Origin: Owenia fusiformis
Taxonomy: Eukaryota; Annelida; Polychaeta; Sabellida; Oweniidae
Reading direction: 5' to 3'
Assembly (NCBI GenBank): GCA_903813345.2
Contig: CAIIXF020000009.1
Location: forward strand, 30,292,740-30,356,739
DNA length: 64,000 nt
Under the pieces are notes generated by a model, which was not told the origin of the DNA, ran no database searches, and saw nothing but the letters and a program-made list of their open reading frames with translations. Shown one piece after another: positions 10,100 through 23,500 of the stretch; positions within the stretch are counted from its first letter, which is position 1; every line of letters starts with the position of its first letter. A program made the position numbers and the translations under genes.

Positions 10100-12165
10100 A
10101 TTCAAAAATTTCGCAAACTTACATTGAGTCACACTGCCCTCCATAATCGAATTTGTATAATCTATATATTCTATTCGGTTTAAAGTTCTATTCGTAATCC
10201 CATTGTGATTGTTTTGATGTTTGAAAAATCAAAATCTGCTCTAAAAGGAATAATAAATAAGGAATGATATAAGTTTATCTAAATGGACACATATTTTTAT
10301 GATCTGTGAAACGAAAGAATGAAAAAGAAGGTTAGACAATGTGCGCAAAGAAATACCCAAGACGAAATCCCCGGGACGAAATGATATCCCCGACGAAATA
10401 ATATATAATAATTATTAGACTAAATCTCATCAAGATAAACCTGTACTTATCAATACTTCAGTATTGCCATGGGCTTTCAACTAGAAGGGCATGCAACTCT
10501 GTGTGTGGGAGGGGGATGAACTCTTGTTCCCGCATCTGTGTTGCTGAGTTTCAGTATTCAAAAATTGTACTTATCTGACATGTTTTAACACGGTTTAATT
10601 GCATCTCTTTATTTGATATCCTTCATTCGCTAACATTGCATTCCGATGCTGTGGGAATTTAACTGTTTAGAAAATGTTAACACTGTCTTCTAATATTTAT
10701 CCAGGGGCCATATATTTGTACAAGTCCATGGTCAGTCTATGAACCTTAGTGTTCTGTGGAAATTGCAATGAAATTCTATGTAGAATTTGACGAGAAAGCA
10801 TAACTTCAAAAAATCACTTTAATTAGGTAGTAGGTACTACCTGTATCAAGCACAATTTTGTCTTTTTTACTCTAGTTTTAGTCCAATATATTTATCTTTC
10901 CAAAAAATGCTATAAAAAAGTGAAACAGCTTATTGTCACGTGGTAATAAAGCAAAGGAAGGTAACGAATATGCAAATTAAATGACTACATTGTACATCGG
11001 CCATTTTGAATAACAATTTGTTTTTAATACCAAATATTAGTAGTCTGACATTTTCAGCAAATTCTATGCTGTGTTTTTATAAACCAATTAGTACAAAACA
11101 TCGGGATTATTCAACTGGACGGTCAAATAAGTATGTTTTGCTGGTGCGTACAGTATACTTTGTCGGGATCATTTGTGTTCTATTGTCCCTTTAAGTTTCT
11201 GGTTGTTAATCGAGCACCCAGTCGACTTTTGTGCCATCATTCTAGCATTGTCATAATAACAACAACATAAGACAAGATTTTAGACAAATAAAACAGCAAT
11301 ACGTAGAACATTGGGTATCTGTATTTGGCTATTCCAAATTTATCTTTTTTTCGATTCAAATTGAGCGACATCTAAATGCAAAACTTCGGGGCTTACAATT
11401 TTAAAATCACGGAAAATATATGCGCAGAATAGTGTAGTTTCATTCAAGTTTTGCGCAACGTGCATGTGCCAGTACATTTTTTCAAAGCACAATTTTGTCT
11501 TTTTTACTCTAGTTTTAGTCCAATATATTTATCTTTCTAATGTATTTATAATCTTATATATACCAGGAACACACCAGGTTGGTCCCGAGGTGAGTAATCC
11601 ATTTATTATATCAGTATTATTGAGAGAATTCATTATTTTCGTTTTCGATTATGGCCGACCGATGATCAACTTTTGTCGTAGTAATTTTTACCAAAATCAT
11701 CTCCAGTTTTCAGTGTTTTCATAAATGGCGAGGATCAGTTTATCTAGTTCAATCTATCCTCATATTCAATTTTTGCAAATTGAGTATTAATTCAGCTCAT
11801 TTCGCTGTCTATATTAAAACTTGACGGTAAACAAAGTAACTCGTTTTTTGTTCCGATTTTCTTTAATTTCTTTGACTGTCATATTTATAGACCGGCGATC
11901 CGGATATTGGATATTCCACCCACTACTTCATTCATAGTAGTTCACTTCATTAAATAACATGGTGATGGATAAAATAACAACAATGCCTATTCTATAATGT
12001 ACTTTTTATTTCAGTTATCTTTACTAAGACCTACATTTTCTTTTATGTTTTGACATGTGGGCCAGAAGTGGTCCTAATTATCACACGGTCCTAATTATTG
12101 CACGATTGTCCTAAATAGCTAAAATATACACCCACCATCTTTTAAACCAGTGTTACGAAAAACTG
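10100..12165. other. Gene-free interval between the minus-strand gene and G3BP
   Basis: No exon can be supported here. A donor-like GAG|GTGAGTAATCC at about 11588-11598 could end a non-coding first exon of G3BP, because the first coding exon of that gene (14554) begins with an acceptor, but this is speculative. A pair of 52-bp direct repeats is the only clear structure. Confidence 0.35.
10849..11537 (+). repeat. Pair of 52-bp direct repeats
   Basis: The 52 bases at 10849-10900 (start AGCACAATTTTG, end TTTATCTTTC) recur, apparently without change, at 11486-11537. The 585 bp between them carry no gene. The repeats do not begin TG and end CA, so they are not LTRs. A recent local duplication, or an insertion that carried copied flanking sequence, would explain them. 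Confidence 0.6.
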
Positions 12166-12173
12166 TTCAACAC

Positions 12174-12770
12174 TTACTCACTTCGAGAGCCATGTTAGAT
12201 TTTGAAACTTATGGCTCTCAAACGGGGAAGTGGACAGCTCATCGATTGTCACCTTTGAAATCGAATTAAGTCGATCAGCGGCCTACTTTTGTTCTCTAAC
12301 TATGCTATACATCATTATCATCCTTCTGTGCAAGTATTGGAGTGCTGAGGTACTTCCTTTTCGATCAAGACTTGTAATTGTTAGTCGAGTGAATGTTTTT
12401 ACTGCCGAATTCCAATATGGCGTTTTCTGCTCGGACATTTTCGTACATTTCCGGAGGTTGTCCGAACCTAACTAATTCTCAAAATTCATTTCGTTCGTTG
12501 GGTATCTCCCTCCTAGCAAACCACCATATTGGAAATAGGTCTAAAAAACATTCACTCGATGAACAATTTACAAGTCTTGATCGAAAAAGAAGTATTTCAG
12601 CGCTCTAATACTTACACGGATTGATGATACTGATGTAAGACACAGTTAGAGACCAAAAGTAAGCCGCTGATCGGCTTAATTCGATTTCAAAGGTCACAAT
12701 CATTGAGCTGTCCAAATGCTCCGTGGAAAAGCTATTATATCAAAATCCAAATAGCTTTCGCAGGAAGTAA
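12174..12770. mobile_element. 597-bp foldback element, copy A, 8-bp target duplication
   Basis: The two halves are diverged inverted repeats of each other, centred near 12465, with ends TTACT...AGTAA. The exact octamer TTCAACAC flanks both sides (12166-12173 and 12771-12778), which fits an 8-bp target duplication. Internal words such as CCAATATGG and CTTTGAAATCGAATTAAG occur in both orientations. ORFs across it are by-products of the palindrome. A second copy in the same orientation starts near 13250. Short inverted words GTGGTCCTAATTATC near 12070 and 13063 may mark a larger element into which copy A inserted. Confidence 0.65.
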
Positions 12771-13249
12771 TTCAACACCATTACTCCCAATCTTCATGAT
12801 TTATTCATATATTTAGAAATATCTCTTGTTTACTTCGGCTATTGTCATGTATGCTATTGCGCAAAAATTCGTCTGACAAAATTTGACCCCCCTCCAAATA
12901 AAGACAGAAAAGTAAGTGTATAATTGATATTTTGTTGATATTTTACACTAAAACTGATAGAAAAATGATTATAGCATATGTATGTATCTGTTATAAACAG
13001 AGAAATGTATACAGTATCGTGAAATGACATCTGAAACACAACTGTGCGATAATTAGGACCACCGCACATGCGAGTCTAAGGGGTCTTAAAGTGTTGGCGT
13101 TCGGAGATTGAGAAATGTCAAACACTACTTAAATTTTAGAAGAAAGGTTGATCTTTCATCTCATATTCTCAAAGTAAGTTGAAGTTATCATATTTGAAAT
13201 CGTCAGTAGTTTTCCAGTGTACCCTTGCGGTGATAGGACCATTTCCCCT

Positions 13250-13835
13250 ACTCACTTCGAGAGCCATGTTAGATTTTGAAACTTATGGCTCTCAAACGGG
13301 GAAATGAACAGCTGATTAAAAGTGACCTTTGAAACACGAATTAAGTCGATCAGCGGCCTACTTTTGTTCACTAACTATGTTATACATCAGTATCATCCTT
13401 CCATGCAAGTACTTCCTTTTCGATCAAGATTCAAGACTTGTAATTGTTAGTCGAATGAATGTTTTTACTGCCAAATTCCAATATGGCGTTTTCTGCTCGG
13501 ACATTTCCGTGAATTTCCGGAGGTTGTCCGAACCTAAATCATTCTAAAATTCATTTTGTTTGTTGCGTATCTCGCTCCTAGCAAACCGCCATATTGGAAA
13601 TGGGTCAAAAAAAACATTCACTTGATGAACAATTTATAAGTCTTGATCGAAAAAGAAGTATTTCGGCGCTCCAATACTTGCACGGATTGAAGATACTGAT
13701 GTAAGACACAGTAGAGACCAAAAGGAAGCCGTTGAAATCTTTTTTCATATTTTAAAGGTCACTATTATTCAGCTGTCCAAGTGCGCCGAGGGAAAGCTTT
13801 TGTATCAAAATCCACATAGCTTCCGCAGGAAGTAA
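13250..13835. mobile_element. Foldback element, copy B
   Basis: This segment repeats copy A (12174-12770) in the same orientation, starting TACTCACTTCGAGAGCC and ending GCAGGAAGTA, with small indels. I could not see a target-site duplication around it. It may have arisen by transposition or by tandem duplication of the segment. Confidence 0.6.
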
Positions 13836-14553
13836 GGCCAGGCTTTTTACTTTTTTCAGTCACATTTTCAGAGGGCTGAAAAAGCTATTTCAGCATGGTA
13901 AGGGTCATTTTGTCCATGACCATTGTGATCCTGGCTATGTAAATGATATGGGAGTAGCACAAGTAACTGAAGTTGAACATCAAAGCAGAACGCTGTTATC
14001 TTACTTCATAAAATTCTAAAATCCACATGTTTTTTTCATTTCCTGTTTGGTATAAATTTCTGATAACTCCCCCAAGACCTTAATGGCATTATTCTCTTAT
14101 GTCTATGTCAATAATCTGCAAAAGGCTAACAAGCCCATATAAAGCAGATATATAATTTAACAGTAATAGAATTTGAATAGAATATAATTTAAAACCTTAA
14201 CATTTGAAAATAGATTTATGGTTTATAACTCATTTTAAAATTGAAAGGAACCTTTCTTGTTGGCATCTGTACCCCCCTAGGAAGTAAAAAAGGAAACTCT
14301 AGCAGCCTATCTACACTTCAGTGGCTCCCACTGTAGGTCTTGAAATCACTGACAATTTTGATTGGTCAATTTAGATAATATATGTTGCAATTCGATTAGT
14401 AATTTGAACATGGCTTTAAATATTTTATTTTATAGTTGAGATGTGTAATGACATAGAACTGACATGATGGGCACAATATTCCAGAAAAATAAAATTCATC
14501 AGTAGATTGCTGCATAGACAATGATACATATATCAATCAAATTTTTGTTTTAG
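13836..14553. other. Gene-free stretch before the first G3BP coding exon
   Basis: I see no exon or clear repeat here. It is probably an intron between an upstream non-coding exon and the exon at 14554, because that exon starts directly after TTTTGTTTTAG. Confidence 0.4.
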
Positions 14554-14575
14554 ATTGCCACAAGCTGACAAAGTC

Positions 14576-17500
14576 ATGGTCATGGAAACTCCTAGTCCAC
14601 AATGCGTTGGCCGCGAATTTGTGAGACAGTATTATACCTTACTGCATGAGGCCCCTCTACACTTACACAGGTAAAATCTTGATATTTTAATCCATGTGCT
14701 TTCAAGATATAAGAATTGGAGCTAAGTTGCATGATAAATATCAAAAGTCAGTTCGATAAATGGCAAGCGTATCTCAAAAGTTACAGTATTTGTTGCTAGT
14801 TATTAATTCTTTTTTTCTTCATTTTGAAAATACCTGCAGATATTTGACAATACCTGCAGATCAAAAAATTATTCATATATCAACTGTACTGGCATTTTTC
14901 ACATGTGATTAGAGATGATTATTTGATCACAGTCGGGAATCCTGTCACACTTGTTAAATTTGTTTTTAAATGAGACCCGGTACATTTTGTTTGTGTAGAA
15001 AGTATGTCCAGTGTTAGGGGTTTGGTCAAAATATTGACGTTTGTCAAAAAACATAATTAATTTAGGTAGGTCTTGACCCTCCCCCCTTCTAAAATTTTTC
15101 CACCTATGATTTGCTTCGTTAATTAATGTCTACACATTTTCTGTAGTTAGAATGTTTGTGATTTGCTTTTTGAATGCAAGTGTTAGTGTTGTTACCTAGA
15201 ACATTTCCAAACAGATTCAGTTGGACCTTTCGCCTGATAAGTGATCCCATTGTGAAAATGCCAGGAAGAGGATGTATTTAATACAATGAAGAAAATTATA
15301 GAGATTGCAAAAGACGAAAACCAGAGGAATTTAAAATTGATGCCCATCGCCTAATTAAATGGCATTTTACCCCCTCCCCCTAACATGATTAATTATGTTT
15401 TTTGACGGACAGAATGTTTTGACCCAGCCCCTTATTAGGCATAAAATAGGATACTAACAAAGAAGTCTTATATTTTCTTAGATCAAATAAACCAAAAAAA
15501 AGGACTATTATTTTGAGCACTGTGAGCATGCATGTGCACATGTTAATCACTTTAAACTATATTTTATACATTTAGATGGCGGTTCGGAAAGTATCCATTG
15601 ATAGCTATTTATTGGGATGATGCATCGAATTACAAAATGAATCACATTTATCGTATAGGGATAAAAGTTTTGTGAAAAATATCACATATGTCGCCATAAG
15701 ATCTGATATACCACTGGTTATTATTGTGCAGAATAATTGTGAAATAAGAAGAAATTGATAATATGTGAAGAATACCATGAAAAGTAATCACTGGTAAAAG
15801 ATTCAGCAAGCTACTTTAATTAAAACCACCATTCATAGAGTGCCTTAGCTCTAAAGTTACTAATCTGCATAGTATTTCAGCATATTGATATGGGGATATA
15901 TATATAATAGATAGCTCATTGATTTTAGCTATGATGGTTGGATTTGATGATCATCTTGCCCTCTATGATAACTATGATTACAGAAATATCGTATTCATTA
16001 TTCTGAGCCTAGTATACAATGTTGATTTTGAAAATGACCTATGGGTCATACTGATGAAAGTCCATTCTGCCATGACATAGATTCATCTGTATTGACTCAT
16101 CATGACATAGTTCACGATGGAATACACGTTTGATAGATAGTATAAGGCCATCTCTGATTGGCTGATGTAAAGATGTATGAAGAATAAAAAGCATCAATGC
16201 TACTTCAGGTTTAAAAATGAGATAACTTTTTAAAAAAGTCAGATCTTCCTCTAACACTAATGTTTCTTATTGAATTCTCGTTTCCAGGGAAATATGCATC
16301 TTCCAGTCTTTTGTATATTGGAAATCTGAGATATTGGAAGTTATCAGGCTCCATTCATTATTGTGTCATATGTATAGGATGGATATATTTAAATATTAGA
16401 TACCCAACATGGCTTAGTTCATTAAAATAACACAAATTAAAAAAACTGACCCTTGGTTTTACACTGCAATCATGTGATATCTGTACTGAGATGGTTTTCT
16501 AATACATGTATTTGCATAAAGACTCTTATTTTGATTTCTGGATAAAATTCATGCACAGAAAAGTGTTGCCATTCTGAATACTATATTTTCATGTATGTCT
16601 GATGATAAATCAATATCCTGCAAACTACATGCTACTGTTCTCTGGAAAATATTGTGTCATTGTGACCCGGGGTATATTTGAACAACATGAGTAGATGTAT
16701 GATTGACAAAGAGTATTATGTATTTTAAATCACTTAAATTAAGTCATGGGTAGGATTACTAAGTTCTTTTAATTCATGGTGCTAGTATTTACAAAGTTGG
16801 TTGATTAACCAGATTGTCTTGTCTACCTTTAATGCTATTTTAATTGTAGCATTGCATTTTGTTTGTTTAGTTATAAGAGTAGAGTTCTTCTTTCTAGACA
16901 TAATCAATGGAAATAACATTCGCCTTGCAGGTAATGAACTATTAGGATATTTTTGTATACTCTTCAATATTTCTTAAATTATCTCCTGATTCTTTTCAGA
17001 TTTTACAGCCACAATTCTAGTTTTGTACATGGAGGTGTGGAAAAACCAGGTGAAGAACAGCCACCAATTATGGGGCAAGGGGTAAGGAAAATCTCTTTGG
17101 AATAGTTGAATATACATGTACTGACTTTAAGTCTTAAGCTACAAGATCCTTGTGACTGCCCTAACAATACTTAGTACACACTACACACCTTCTCACACAC
17201 AAATATTGGGTAAATAGAACAGCGGAGTCCAGCATCTTGAAGCAAGATTATGCTTACTCATTGTGTTGATATAATAGCAGACCCTACTTTCCAAGCATCA
17301 TTAATGAAATATTCACCATATAAGACATGCATGCTTTTTATTATTAGGTAACAACCTGATCACCTTTTCAACATGTTCTCATTTTGTATTTAAAGCAAAG
17401 ATAAAACCCTTATATCATATGACATTGTTCATTAGCTTGTGTAACTGTTAGTTTGTAGTTAGCACCATTTCATTAGACATAAAATGTTGATGCAGTTGCT

Positions 17501-20500
17501 ATGATGACAGACTATTAGGTTATAGTTTATGATTGAGGATGATATAACGTGAGGTTATTATACACCTCAAACCATCTTTGATTACAGATGATAATGTCCT
17601 GTCATATGTATTGTGCAATATCAAGATATATTTCATGTAGCTTAATGTTTCCATAGCATTGTTTGTGATAGTGTGTATTTCATGATCAATTCAATCTCTT
17701 ATACATGAACACATAAAGCTTATAAGTCACACATAATATTTATGAGGAATTGGTGATTCCTTCCTTATGGAAATTCACCACCTCTAACTGATATTCTACT
17801 TTGTTTTTTCTCCAGGAAATTCACAAGAAAATCATGTCATTGAATTTCCGAGACTGTCACGCCAAAATTCGACAAGTAGACAGTCAGGCCACCGTGGGAA
17901 GTGCTGTTGTTGTACAGGTAATTCTCATTACATGTCATCACATCTTGGGAAGTGTAGGGGGGGGGGGGGGTATTATTGATGCATCCTGTTTGATGCTGGT
18001 AGCTTCAAGGGGGGGTTGATAGAAATGGGAACGATAAGAATATTAATGATGACATCATACCAGAAGTATTTATAAATATATCTTTGCAAACAAGACAAAT
18101 CTCTAAATATTATTGTTGAATGTTGTAATGATGATAGAAAGCATTTGGAGACCTTTTGATTCAGTACTGTGATATCAAACATGCGTTAACCATTTCTGAG
18201 CAACATTCCCTAGTTATCATCATGTGTTTGTGTCATTGAACATGTTTTATTAACAAAAAAGTAATATGCATCATCTTCTCGTAATCACACATCCCAGCTT
18301 CTGGTAAAATAGTTGACAAATTTTCTACTCATTCATTCTATTTTTCTCTTTTTTTTTTATTGTACTAGGTGACTGGAGAGTTGTCAAATAATGGACAACC
18401 TATGAGACGGTTCATGCAGACTTTTGTACTGGCTCCACAGTCCCCCAAAAAGTACTATGTCCATAATGATATTTTCCGCTACCAGGACGAGGTTTTCCAC
18501 GATGATGACCCTGAGGGAGAACAACAGGAACAGGAAGTGGAATCCTCTCAGATGTTAAACTTTGAAGGTCAGTTTAACAGCTCGGAATATTTTATTTTAT
18601 GAGCTTCCATTTTGTAGTTATAAAGAGGTTTGAACAAAGCACAAATGACAAAGGATTTGTGTGGGGAAGGTTTTATGCTCATTGTCCTCAGTCCTTATAT
18701 GCTTCTAAAGCTTATTCAGACAACTATAGAATAATTGAATGCAGCACAAATTGTTAAAAGTGTGTATCTTTATTGGCTGAAATTCAATATCACGATGTGG
18801 AACTTGAAAGGCTCAATGTCACTCTAGTCTAGTGAATATCATGCAAACTTGTCAGCTTATATACTCAAGAAATCTTATCATTTGTAGCATTCAGAAAATG
18901 AAACTGAAGTATATTCTGAACAAATCCCAATAATGTTCTGTTCATTATAATCTTTTATACACTTCTATCTTCAGTGTCTTTCAAGAATCACCTATTTATG
19001 ATCAAGATATGAAAAATAGTACTGGACATCTGTAACTGATGCAAGTGGAGAAAATAGATCCAATCATAACGGCAATAAAGTTGAAATAGAAATCTTAGAT
19101 TGTCTTACTTTTTTATGTTTCATGATTTTCATTGAACATGTACTCAAAAGTACAAACTTAAATTTGTGTCAATTAGATGAGGATTGTGTACTTTTAGAAT
19201 TGGAAATTGTACATATTTGTACAGATTCTGACCATGGTAGGTCATCAGTGATGACCAGCATCACCGTTGCTTGTTTAACATAATATCAAATAACTTAGGC
19301 TTAGAAAAGAATATTGGTTCTGGTTGCTAGAAATAATGTTTTCATTCTTATCCGGAGATGGCAATTTTCTTTGGTTGTTTTTACCAACATCTCCCATTTT
19401 GAGGAATTTTGTTAATGAAACTGTTAAAGACGGAGATAAATTTCCAATAATATTGCCTCGTGTTTTCATCTGTTGCAAAAAAGTCTATTGTTTAATTCTT
19501 AAAAATACTTTATGGTGACCAGAGCTGAAACATTTTTTCTCGCTCAAGAATGTTTGATTTCTGTACATATACAGTGATCTCCCCAGCATTAAAGTGGACA
19601 CTGCACCCATTTGAGATTTTAATAATAGCAATGCATCCACCTGAGAATCCATTTGCATCCATTTGTAATTAAAAAAATCATGAAAAAGACATATTTTGAC
19701 CAAATTCGTTCAAAATTACGAAATAAGATTATTACACTCATTTTAGATAAAATCCTGGGGAGAACATCATTATATCAATAAGCTAAATGTTACACTACAC
19801 ATTTTTACATGTTTTATTGTTGGTTTGTTAATATTAGTTGACAGGGAATATGTTTTCAAAAATTTAAGATCGTGTTTGTAATGATGTTGTTATTTGTGAT
19901 GATTTGGGATGTTGACAGTATGTCTGTTGTCATAGACCTCCTCACCAAGCAGACATTAGGGAGTTTAAGCTTGCATATAAAATTGAAACGCCAACCTATA
20001 TATGACCAATGGCCCATACAAATGCTTTGCTTCCAATATTTTCCGTTCACTTTTAGGTTGTGAAAAACATCGCAACATTAAACTCCCTATTGTGTAAATC
20101 ATGTGATAAAGAAAGTGTGGCTTTGAATATTGTTACGTAGCCCATGTTGCAAAATTTAATTCAGTTGTTAACTACATCTAGCAAAAAACATTATCTTGTA
20201 TCTTTCAAAACTAATCTCCATTGTGTTGCAGAGATTGGCGTTGATTCAGAGCCAGAGGTTGACCAATCACAGATGCAGAGTCAACCTGAGGCTGTTCAAG
20301 ACCCAACTGTTACATCATACTTCGAACCCCAGCAGCCCCAACTTAGGTATGTACATACTATAATATGTTTTTCACACAATATCTTGTTTCTAGAAGTAGA
20401 GTATATTTGCAATGATGCTGTAATTTGCGTCTGATGGTGCGGGATGGTGACAGTATGCCTGCTGTCATAGGCCTCCTCACTTAGTTGACGATCTCTATTA

Positions 20501-23500
20501 CTGAGCAAGCTACATACAGGATGCTAGGAACGATTAAGGGTAATGTACAAGTCTGAGGTTATAACATTACACAAACATATTTGTGATCTTTGTAGCAATG
20601 GGACTGGCCACCTTGAGGAGCGACCTGAGACACCAGAGGAGGCTCCCGTTGAGCCAGAACCTCAGCCAGAAGAGGAGCCAATCCCCGAGCCACCAGCACC
20701 TGTCAAACAGGAGCTTGAACCAGAAGCTGAGCCAGGTAATATATTACTGTACATGGATTGTACCTAATATTGTGCATTCTCCCTTGTCCTTCGTCTTGTG
20801 AAATATCAGATGGTCCATATCAGTTAATCTAATATGGTTAGGAGACCAGACTTTAGTTCAATACCTGACTTTCTTTTAAGAGATTCATACCTACCTTTGC
20901 AATGATGCTGTAATTTGCGTCTGATAGTGCGGGATGGTGACAGTATGCCTGCTGTCATAGACCTCCTCACTTAGTTGAAGAACTCCATCACTGAGCAAAA
21001 TAGGTTTTAGTTCAAGTGGCGTAAATTGTATGAAGCAGTCTTTAAAAAGTATACCAATGTTTTTCTTGGTAAGTTTGTAATATTGAATGATTCATTTCCA
21101 GTGGATGAGACTCCCAAGACATTCTCCTGGGCCGGAATTGCAAGGAAGAATACTCCTGGCTCCCAGCAAGTTGCCGCTGCGCCTCAGCCGGCTAAGCCTG
21201 CTCCCATTAAACCTGCAGACGTACGTAACGATACTGGTCCAGGAGGCAGTGCACCACTGCCACAGAGGTCTCAAAGGTATGTGATTCATTCAGAGCTTTA
21301 ATACTCACTGAAGTACTCATGTGAAGCTATTTAGATTTCACATTTTCTTAACTAAGACCATATTGAACATTTACAATAATTATTACAAAATTAATACAAA
21401 AGAACAATTCACTATTTCAACTCACTGGTGCAAACTATTACATTGTATCATCTGTCTAATTTATAACAGGAGTGACTTCATATTTGTGTTATTTAATGAG
21501 CTTTATTGTTGGAATTTTGTTGCTGATATTCCTGGCTATGATGACAGCCTTGCCCTCTATGATAGCTATGATTAGAGAAACTCATAATATACGCTAATCT
21601 GAGCCAAATAATAAAGCTATATAGTTGATAAACACCAGTTCGTTTAATGAAGTCTATTAAATGTTGATCAACATACCTTGTTTATTATTGCAGGCCCCCT
21701 GCGCGAGAGAATCGAGACAATAGAGGCCGCCCCAGGGATAGGGATGGGGATGCAGACTCAGATGGAGGACGACGTGGCATACGTTACCCGGACAACCAAC
21801 AACTGTTTGTAGGCAATTTACCAATATCAATAACGGAGGATGAATTGGCCACCTTGAGGAGCCAAATAAAAAAACATTTTGAAAGTAAGAAAGTTTCGTG
21901 TTTTGAATTTACTAATAGCCTATTTGATTTTTTTGAATTGATATTGAAAATTAGACTATGGTATAAATTATTGTATAGCTCATGTCATTTTCTGATGTCC
22001 ACTGAGTCCCTAACAATTACAAAAAAAAATCTGTATAAAGTGTGAAGAGACTAGGGGTCAAACGGTTAACCGCGGTACGCGGTTACCGCGGTTAATGATG
22101 CTAGGATGGTATTTTCGGTTCATAAATATGAGATCCGGTTCATAAATATGAGATTCGGTTCATCCACGGTTTGAGGAAAAATTGAAAAATACAATTTTTT
22201 AGTCTTCAATATTCTCTCTTTCGTTCGACATGAACTTATTCTTCATGAATATATTCCTTAAAAACATGTGTATAGCAATAGAAAACATTCAATTCCTACC
22301 TTAGATGTGAAACAGATCGCTCACAAATCGATAGACAAGTAATTGTTTACATTTTTGTGACATTTAAATAGACCGGAAGTTGGTCTCGCCAGATTACGCT
22401 ATTCATAGTATAATTAATTTTGCTTCGTGGAGGTGTTTTGTCAGTTATAATAAGTTTGTTTTTAATCAATATTATTTAAAAAATACTACAATTACAGAAA
22501 TTATAACATTACTAATGTCTTTGTTAAAAACTTGAAACATATTTGTGTTTAAATCTCCCGCACAATCGCAGCGCCATCTGTGCTGATTCAGCATGACTGC
22601 TTTGACAGACAACAAGAATTGGGAGATTAAATCTCAATTATTGAAATACAAAAGCAACGTTTGGAATGGGTAATCAGAGGACAATGTATCAATATGCAGA
22701 ATCTGTAGGGAGATCATAAAGTATCTTCACGGTGATAAAAATATTTATTTAGGCTAAATTTTTTCCTCAAGTTAAGTTAAGACATAGGTCTGGGAAAATG
22801 TATAATAAAAAAATGAGTTGAATACACCAAGTAAAGAGATCTCTATACTTGGTGTATTCGACTCAATCTTTATATGCATGTTCCCGGGGCTATGTTACTG
22901 CTTGTGCTACATGTAGATCTCAGCTCTTAATACAGTCAAGGACAGAAAAATCTAAAGTTTAAATTTAAAGTTGGCCACTAGGCAAATAAACTTTGCTTTG
23001 TCAAGTCAATTTAATAAAAAAGGATAGTGGGACCAGGATAGAAAGTGGCCAACATGGGCAAGGCTAGATAGAAAGCTAAAACCTGTTTCTTTATGAGCTG
23101 TCTTACTATTTTATAAGGAAATATTACCATTTTACGAGACCCGTGAGAACCATGAAAGAACCGAACCGTGAACCTAAATACCGTGACCGAACCGAACCGT
23201 TGGAATTTTGAACCGTTTGACCCCTAGAAGAGACTATAGACACCCTTTATATGATTGCAGTAATGTAGTAATTTGTGTCTTTATAATTTGTGTCTGATAC
23301 TGCAGGATTAAGACATTGATTTCTTGGATGGGCTTTGCTTCTCCATGGAGTTACTTTTACTCTAGTTAACTTTATCATCTCATTTACATAATTTTTATTT
23401 GCAGCTTATGGTGAAGTTCTAGAACTACGAATCAACAGGAAAACAGGGGGCGATAAAGTACCAGTAAGTTGTATTGCTTTTGAATAATGAAATAAGATTT

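Noticed and set aside
10849-11537. The 52-bp direct repeats as LTRs of a small retroelement
   Set aside because: They lack TG/CA ends, primer-binding site and polypurine tract, and no target duplication was seen.
12230-13547. Several similar ORFs on the plus strand
   Set aside because: They are translations of the two foldback copies, in a non-coding palindrome.
17493-17560. GCTATGATGACAG in G3BP intron 2 as a further snoRNA
   Set aside because: It matches the 5' 13 bases of snoRNA family 2, but no box D or closing stem follows, so it cannot be called.
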